From Dendrocalamus latiflorus (taxonomy: Eukaryota > Streptophyta > Magnoliopsida > Poales > Poaceae): DNA of 64,000 nt. The position numbers were made by a program, and so were the translations under genes. A model generated the notes under the pieces. The model searched no databases and had not been told where the DNA came from. It saw only the letters and a program-made list of their open reading frames with translations. This document shows, piece by piece, positions 60,201 to 64,000 of this stretch (within the stretch, counting starts at the first letter, position 1; every line of letters begins with the position of its first letter). The stretch spans positions 11,936,197-12,000,196 of the forward strand of contig CM029638.1 in assembly GCA_017311315.1 (NCBI GenBank). Direction: 5' to 3'.

Positions 60201-62739
60201 GAGCACACAATAAGCAGTATTAAAGGGAGATCATCTGTAAATGTCCAATCCACAAAAGTCTAACAGGGAAAAACAGTTAGTGCAGTAACAGGCTAACAGC
60301 AGAACCCAAGAAAGAAATGCAAGAAACAAGGATAGATAAAATTTTCATGAAAAAGCATCTTGACTTGTAGAATTTTGACACTTTTAAACTGATATAATGC
60401 ATTACAGCACTATGCAGTAAATGTGAGTACATGCAGGTGTTAACATAAGAATACACGGGATATAGTAAAAGCAACAACATTGGAAGACAACTAATGGAAA
60501 TGTAAAAATGGAAAATGAATGCAATTGAACGAATAAAATAATGTACAAACTTACTTCTTTTCCAAATTCCATAACCCTGGAAATGCATGACGAATCTGCA
60601 CAAAAAGAACTGTTACTCTAAACTAGCACAGTTACGTTAACAAGGTGATATGGTCTGATCATTTGGACTGATAATTGTGTATGGTCTGATCATTTGGGCT
60701 GATAATTGTGGTAGATTATCATCAGTAAGAACACATCACACGTAAAAGTGCATATACTGTTTGTACACACAAAATTAAATAAACTAACTATGACTGCACC
60801 ATTACTGTGGTAATACAAAGCAAGATATAGATCTAAACAACTCAAATAATGGGACAGGAGTACATGACATAATAACTTACAGATAATGACTCAGGATCTG
60901 CTGCACTTGTTCCAGCAACAAATGGATCAACAAGATACTCAACAACCTGTAATCAAATTGAAAGTTCTTAACCAAGGTTGGTCATGATGAGAGTTGCAGA
61001 GCTTTCAATTGTATATGATTAATTATTCATGATTTTCTTCAAGGACAAAAATCTCACCTCTTTTCCAAAGTGACGTTCAAAGAAACTCCCAACACTGAAA
61101 AGGTGTCAAAACAGGGAAATTCTATTATCTCCACTAAACAAAAATAATGCACACTGCAAAGAAGAATGATACTCAATCTATATCTTCTTTTTTCCTAGAG
61201 AGATTCACAAGGACATGAGGATGAAACACTAGATAACCTCAACATTTTCTTACAAAAGGTAATAGTTTATTATACGATTAGCATTTGAAATTTACACCGA
61301 TGCAAAACACCTTAAGTATGAAGATTCACCTCTCGCTTAAATGCTCATCAGACACTTTTCCAGAGTTCCCTGTGATAGATTTCTCATAGAGAAAAGGCTC
61401 CAGAAATAACTTGAACTGCAAGGATAGGGCATAGTTCATTAAAAACAATATAATATGGTCACAATCAAATTGTTCAAGGAGATAAATCTGGAGAAATGTA
61501 CACATTTGTCAAGTCATGGTGGTGGTCATTAACATTCGTAGTTTGATATAAGTGTTTCTACTTTGCTATGAATTTCAATCTATCAGTGGCAACAACCAAC
61601 TCATTTCGAAGGGGTTAGGGTGTCCTTGTGTAGCATGTACTGTAACAGTTAGTATTCAATAAATGAACATACCTTCGATTTTGTAGAAAGAATAGTGCTT
61701 TTCAATAGCGCAACAGGATCTGAAGGAATCTTATGGGACCAAAAAGGAGAAAAAGTAAAAATGAGGTACAATATAGGAAAAATAGAAATGATGATGCATG
61801 ATTATATCAAAAGCCTATTTACCAGTGCTGGTGCTCCATCTTTGACAATGTAACGCTTGTGTTGCGAGTTAGGCTGAAACAGACATTGAATCCATCTGGT
61901 TAATTTAAATGAATGGAAACATTTTACAGACAACATTCAAACATGAGTAAGAATTATTCACAGATAGCATCGGCACATACATACTGCTGCCTGTCTTGGA
62001 GACCAAGATCATCAATTAGTCGACTAGCCTCCAATTCACTTTCTGTCTGCAGGCAGAAGAATTAAGTTATGCCATCAACAAATCCGCTAGCCTCCAACCA
62101 CTTTGAACAAGGAGAGGAGTCTGAAACATGCATGTTAGCCGATGCAGGCACTAGCAAATGCACAGGTTGCTCAGTTTGCTTGATCACTACTCACTAGTGC
62201 CACAATCCGAAACATACAGAGGCAGCAATGCACACTATCAAATAACAAAAACGCGCTCACCATGGTGTTAGCCCCTTCGTCCCAGAGGAACCCGCTTTCG
62301 GAGTTGCTCCGTATCTTCCCTCCCGCTCGGTCGGCCGCCTCGAACACCGTGACCCGCACGCCGCTCTTCCTCAGCTTGTACGCGGCCGCGAGCCCACTGC
62401 ACAGACCCAGCACCCACCACCATCACCGTTTCATCAAACACCTCACGTGCACACATACAAGCACACACCCCCGCAAAATTCGGCCGAAATCAGCCCACCC
62501 CCGAGAGAGAGAGAGAGAGGGAGAGAGAGAGAGAGAGCTTACCTGACGCCGGCGCCGACGACGGCGACCGACCAGGCGGGCGCGGCGCGGGGGTCGTCGG
62601 AGGCGGCCATGGCGAGGACGGCGGGTCGGAGCCGGCAGGAGCGGGCGGGGCGATAAGGATGGGACGAGGGGAAGCGGATAGGAGCGTGGGACGAGGAGGA
62701 GGAGGAGGTGGTGGTGGTGGGGGTGGTGGAAGAGAGCAT
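54255..62739 (-). CDS. PPO2: Protoporphyrinogen IX oxidase 2 (PPO2/PPOX2), mitochondrial or dual-targeted
   Basis: FAD enzyme that oxidises protoporphyrinogen IX to protoporphyrin IX in haem and chlorophyll synthesis; the target of diphenyl-ether-type herbicides. Exons, minus strand: 62543-62739, 62261-62396, 61981-62046, 61823-61873, 61673-61729, 61330-61415, 61058-61094, 60881-60946, 60555-60595, 57417-57549, 56667-56855, 56412-56486, 55319-55445, 55015-55123, 54866-54940, 54585-54691, 54255-54367. They give 554 aa in frame. Seen: FAD-binding GAGVSG at 62-67 with AADRAGGKIRSN after it, NSQHKRYIVKDG, DPFVAGTSAADPESLS, and the C-terminal FFYAGNNKDGLAVG. The start at 62739 gives a Ser/Pro/Arg-rich targeting peptide; an in-frame ATG at 62610 could start a shorter form. 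Intron 16 is GC-AG. Intron 9 holds an LTR retroelement. Confidence 0.96.
54368..54584 (-). other. GC-AG intron (intron 16 of PPO2)
   Basis: The minus strand reads ...TACGCAG|GCAAGTCAAT at the donor and CTTATAG|GAAATAAC at the acceptor. Joining there keeps the frame (FFYAGNNKDG); no GT site nearby does. AG|GCAAGT is the usual context of U2-type GC donors. Confidence 0.88.
58277..58570 (-). repeat. LTR (3' LTR), with internal 27-bp duplication
   Basis: Matches 59806-60074. It is longer because 'agataacttaacaaactaaa' is present twice (about 58445-58500), while the other LTR has it once. Confidence 0.82.
58752..58955 (+). pseudogene. Captured fragment of an ARF-GAP gene (AGD6/7-like)
   Basis: The plus strand, opposite to the host retroelement, reads SARRLWELQGQPGNKTCVDC, then directly EAEGNDRLNAFLAAQGVPKE and HVAKYNSNA. 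These flank, in true ARF-GAPs, the zinc-finger core. The second CxxC, the catalytic Arg and about 45 codons between are missing, yet the junction keeps the frame. The known spliced order without intron sequence suggests capture from an RNA, but the junction could also be a deletion. Not functional as a GTPase activator. Confidence 0.75.
59656..59784 (-). CDS. Short retroelement 5' ORF, unknown
   Basis: Minus-strand ORF starting MASDAKKIKAMRGLYAEL just after the primer site and ending LMEKKKA with TAG (42 codons). A Lys-rich, helix-prone peptide placed where gag begins in complete elements. It may be a gag leader remnant; I do not recognise a family. Expression is unproven. Confidence 0.4.
59806..60074 (-). 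repeat. LTR (5' LTR of the PPO2-intron element)
   Basis: Next to the tRNA-Met primer site, so it is the 5' LTR on the minus strand. It shares the phrase 'ctcaatttatatagataagg' with the LTRs of 5284-7776 in diverged form. Confidence 0.82.
62500..62538. repeat. (GA)n microsatellite in PPO2 intron 1
   Basis: Run of 'ga' with one 'ggg' interruption, ending 4 bp from the exon 1 donor. On the minus (transcribed) strand it is a (TC)n tract right after the donor. Confidence 0.8.
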
Positions 62740-62929
62740 TTGATTTGGGAATCGGATGGGGATTTGCCCGCTACTTTGTCGTCGTCGATCGGAGTTGGTG
62801 GGGAAGAGTGGACTCGTCCGGTCAAAACGTAGGCGTTTGGGTGTGCTTCGCACCGCAACCCGTTTCAAACGCCTGGTATTGCAGCTACGACTTGCCCACA
62901 CACGAGAATTTACCCGATACATGGTCTTT

Positions 62930-63175
62930 TTTTTTGCGATTTATAGCTTTTAATTTTGTCTTATGACTTATAGGCTGTTTATATAAAAAAATTAGACTGT
63001 TCATACAAAAGATTACAGAGTAACAAAAATTCACGTGCGGTTTTTGCAGATATAAATGAAGTTGGCACAGTATGCACTACAATTAAGTAGTAGACCCTAT
63101 TTTGAAAAAATACTTTGTTTAAAAGTAGTTACTGCAGAAAAACAAAAAATAGCTTTTAAAAGCTGAAAAAAATAG
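62930..63175 (+). repeat. Dispersed AT-rich MITE-like repeat (family B)
   Basis: Same order of blocks as 40495-40735: 'tatagcttttaattttg', 'cacgtgcggtttttgcagat', 'aagtagtagaccctattttg', 'aaaagctgaaaaaaa'. Its left edge lies about 190 bp upstream of the PPO2 start codon, so it may form part of that promoter. Confidence 0.6.
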
Positions 63176-63344
63176 GGCCAGACCGTCATGGTGGAGGGAA
63201 GCTTCGCTTGCGAGATTTTTTTGGGAGATCGGCTCAATCCTCGTCGTGCACAGGTGAAGAAATTTAGGGTTAGAAATAGCAATGCAGTGTGCTACTTGTG
63301 AACGCACACGGAAGAACACAGAAACTGCATGCATGAACAACCCG

Positions 63345-63535
63345 GGATTTCGATTACGTTGATTTTCGACCACATCAGGTTTTCGATCATTCATTGGTCT
63401 TCGACCACATTGATTGTTTGACCCCTCAATGGTCATCGACCATGTTGGTTACGACACGTTGGTTTTCGATCCTCTCTGGTCGTCGACCACTAGAGTTGTA
63501 TTCCGACCACGTTGTTTTTCCGACTGGTTGCACTC
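63345..63535. repeat. Degenerate short tandem repeat with 'tggtcgtcgaccac' motif
   Basis: Words of the type 'ttggttttcgaccaca', 'tggtcatcgaccatg' and 'tggtcgtcgaccac' recur about every 20-30 bp. Several are perfect or near-perfect palindromes (TGGTCGTCGACCA core GTCGAC). Confidence 0.6.
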
Positions 63536-63947
63536 GGCTATGCGTGTCTCTGATTTTCATGTAGAATTCCTATCCTAATCTTCATTACTTTGTAGCTATT
63601 AGATTAAATAATAAGTGAATATTTGGAGAAATTTTTTTTTACCACCATTTACCCCTTTGTTGCCTATCCGGTTCTACAACAACAAACCGAAAATGTGTTA
63701 GAAGAAGAGAGATAAATTGGTTGTGAATAGTACTAGTTGTCCTTTTCCTTTTAATTTATCATTTGTCGGTTTTTCCTTATTATTCTTAATATATAATGAA
63801 TTTGAAACTGAAATTTTATATATAGGTGAGTACATTGAGAAGTAAAAAAACAACAATTTTTTTATGACATGTAGCCCAAGCGAGGGGCAGGGGTGCACTG
63901 GTGCGGTGGTGCCTACATAGCACCTATGTACGAAGGAGGTAATTCGA

Positions 63948-64000
63948 GCTGCGTTGCCCGAATGGTTAAGGGGGAAGACTTAAGATATTCTGCATAATAA
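63948..64000 (+). tRNA. tRNA-Leu(UAA)-like, cut by the window edge
   Basis: Starts GCTGCGTTGCCCGAATGG, with a D-arm-like GGTTAAGGGGG, then GAAGACTTAAGATATTC, an anticodon arm with loop CTTAAGA and anticodon TAA at 63981-63983. One stem pair is mismatched (G opposite A; a perfect arm would need TCTTC). The variable arm, T-arm and 3' end lie beyond the window. Could be a gene or a decayed copy. Confidence 0.5.

Larger units (their letters stand above)
57550..60554 (-). other. Intron 9 of PPO2, enlarged by a retroelement
   Basis: Bounded by GTAAGT (minus strand, at 60554) and a GCTGTTAG acceptor at 57550. The 3.0 kb contains the LTR element 58277-60074; without it the intron would be about 1.2 kb. 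Splice sites are intact, so the gene can still be read through. Confidence 0.8.

Overview
The window is nuclear DNA of a flowering plant, almost certainly a grass and probably of the panicoid group. The genes are split by many GT-AG introns, the encoded proteins look like grass orthologues, and the spacers are packed with grass-type MITEs, short non-autonomous LTR elements and GC-rich low-complexity blocks. The species call is inference. Nothing prokaryotic (operon, CRISPR, integron) is present.

Five protein-coding genes can be read from start to stop, each with an uninterrupted frame. (1) 2733-5035 (+): chloroplast phosphoglycolate phosphatase PGLP1, 11 exons, 359 aa. (2) 8180-10150 (-): an intronless 656-aa protein with TraB/PrgY-like segments. 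(3) 15113-20086 (+): a nucleotide-sugar transporter of the plant CMP-sialic-acid-transporter-like group, 14 coding exons, 405 aa, with an intron in each UTR. (4) 24300-35138 (-): a 771-aa ankyrin-repeat protein, 4 exons, with a 7.3-kb first intron full of mobile elements. (5) 54255-62739 (-): protoporphyrinogen oxidase 2 (PPO2), 17 exons, 554 aa, with one GC-AG intron and an LTR retroelement inside intron 9. A partial tRNA-Leu(UAA)-like sequence runs off the right edge. The genes are unrelated housekeeping functions (photorespiration, Golgi transport, tetrapyrrole synthesis) and do not form a pathway.

The rest is mobile or decayed DNA. 200-1960 is a repeat block with two minisatellites. 5284-7776 is a short LTR retrotransposon with a broken gag. 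21.3-23.0 kb holds a tandem duplication, an ATTCG-rich element and side-by-side fragments of two unrelated genes (APC6 and an HVA22-like gene). 35.1-54.2 kb is a 19-kb gene-poor stretch with hAT MITEs, a foldback element, a Ulp1-type transposon relic, minisatellites and a 1.75-kb element with arms of about 540 bp. Six non-autonomous hAT-like elements keep perfect 8-bp target-site duplications, one nested inside another.

No new multigene system is evident. The most notable material is gene-fragment capture: APC6 plus HVA22 near 22.6-23.0 kb, and an ARF-GAP fragment inside the LTR element in PPO2. The long-inverted-repeat element and the foldback next to the ankyrin-gene promoter are the other points of interest. 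All homology calls come from reading the sequence and from family knowledge; no database search was run.
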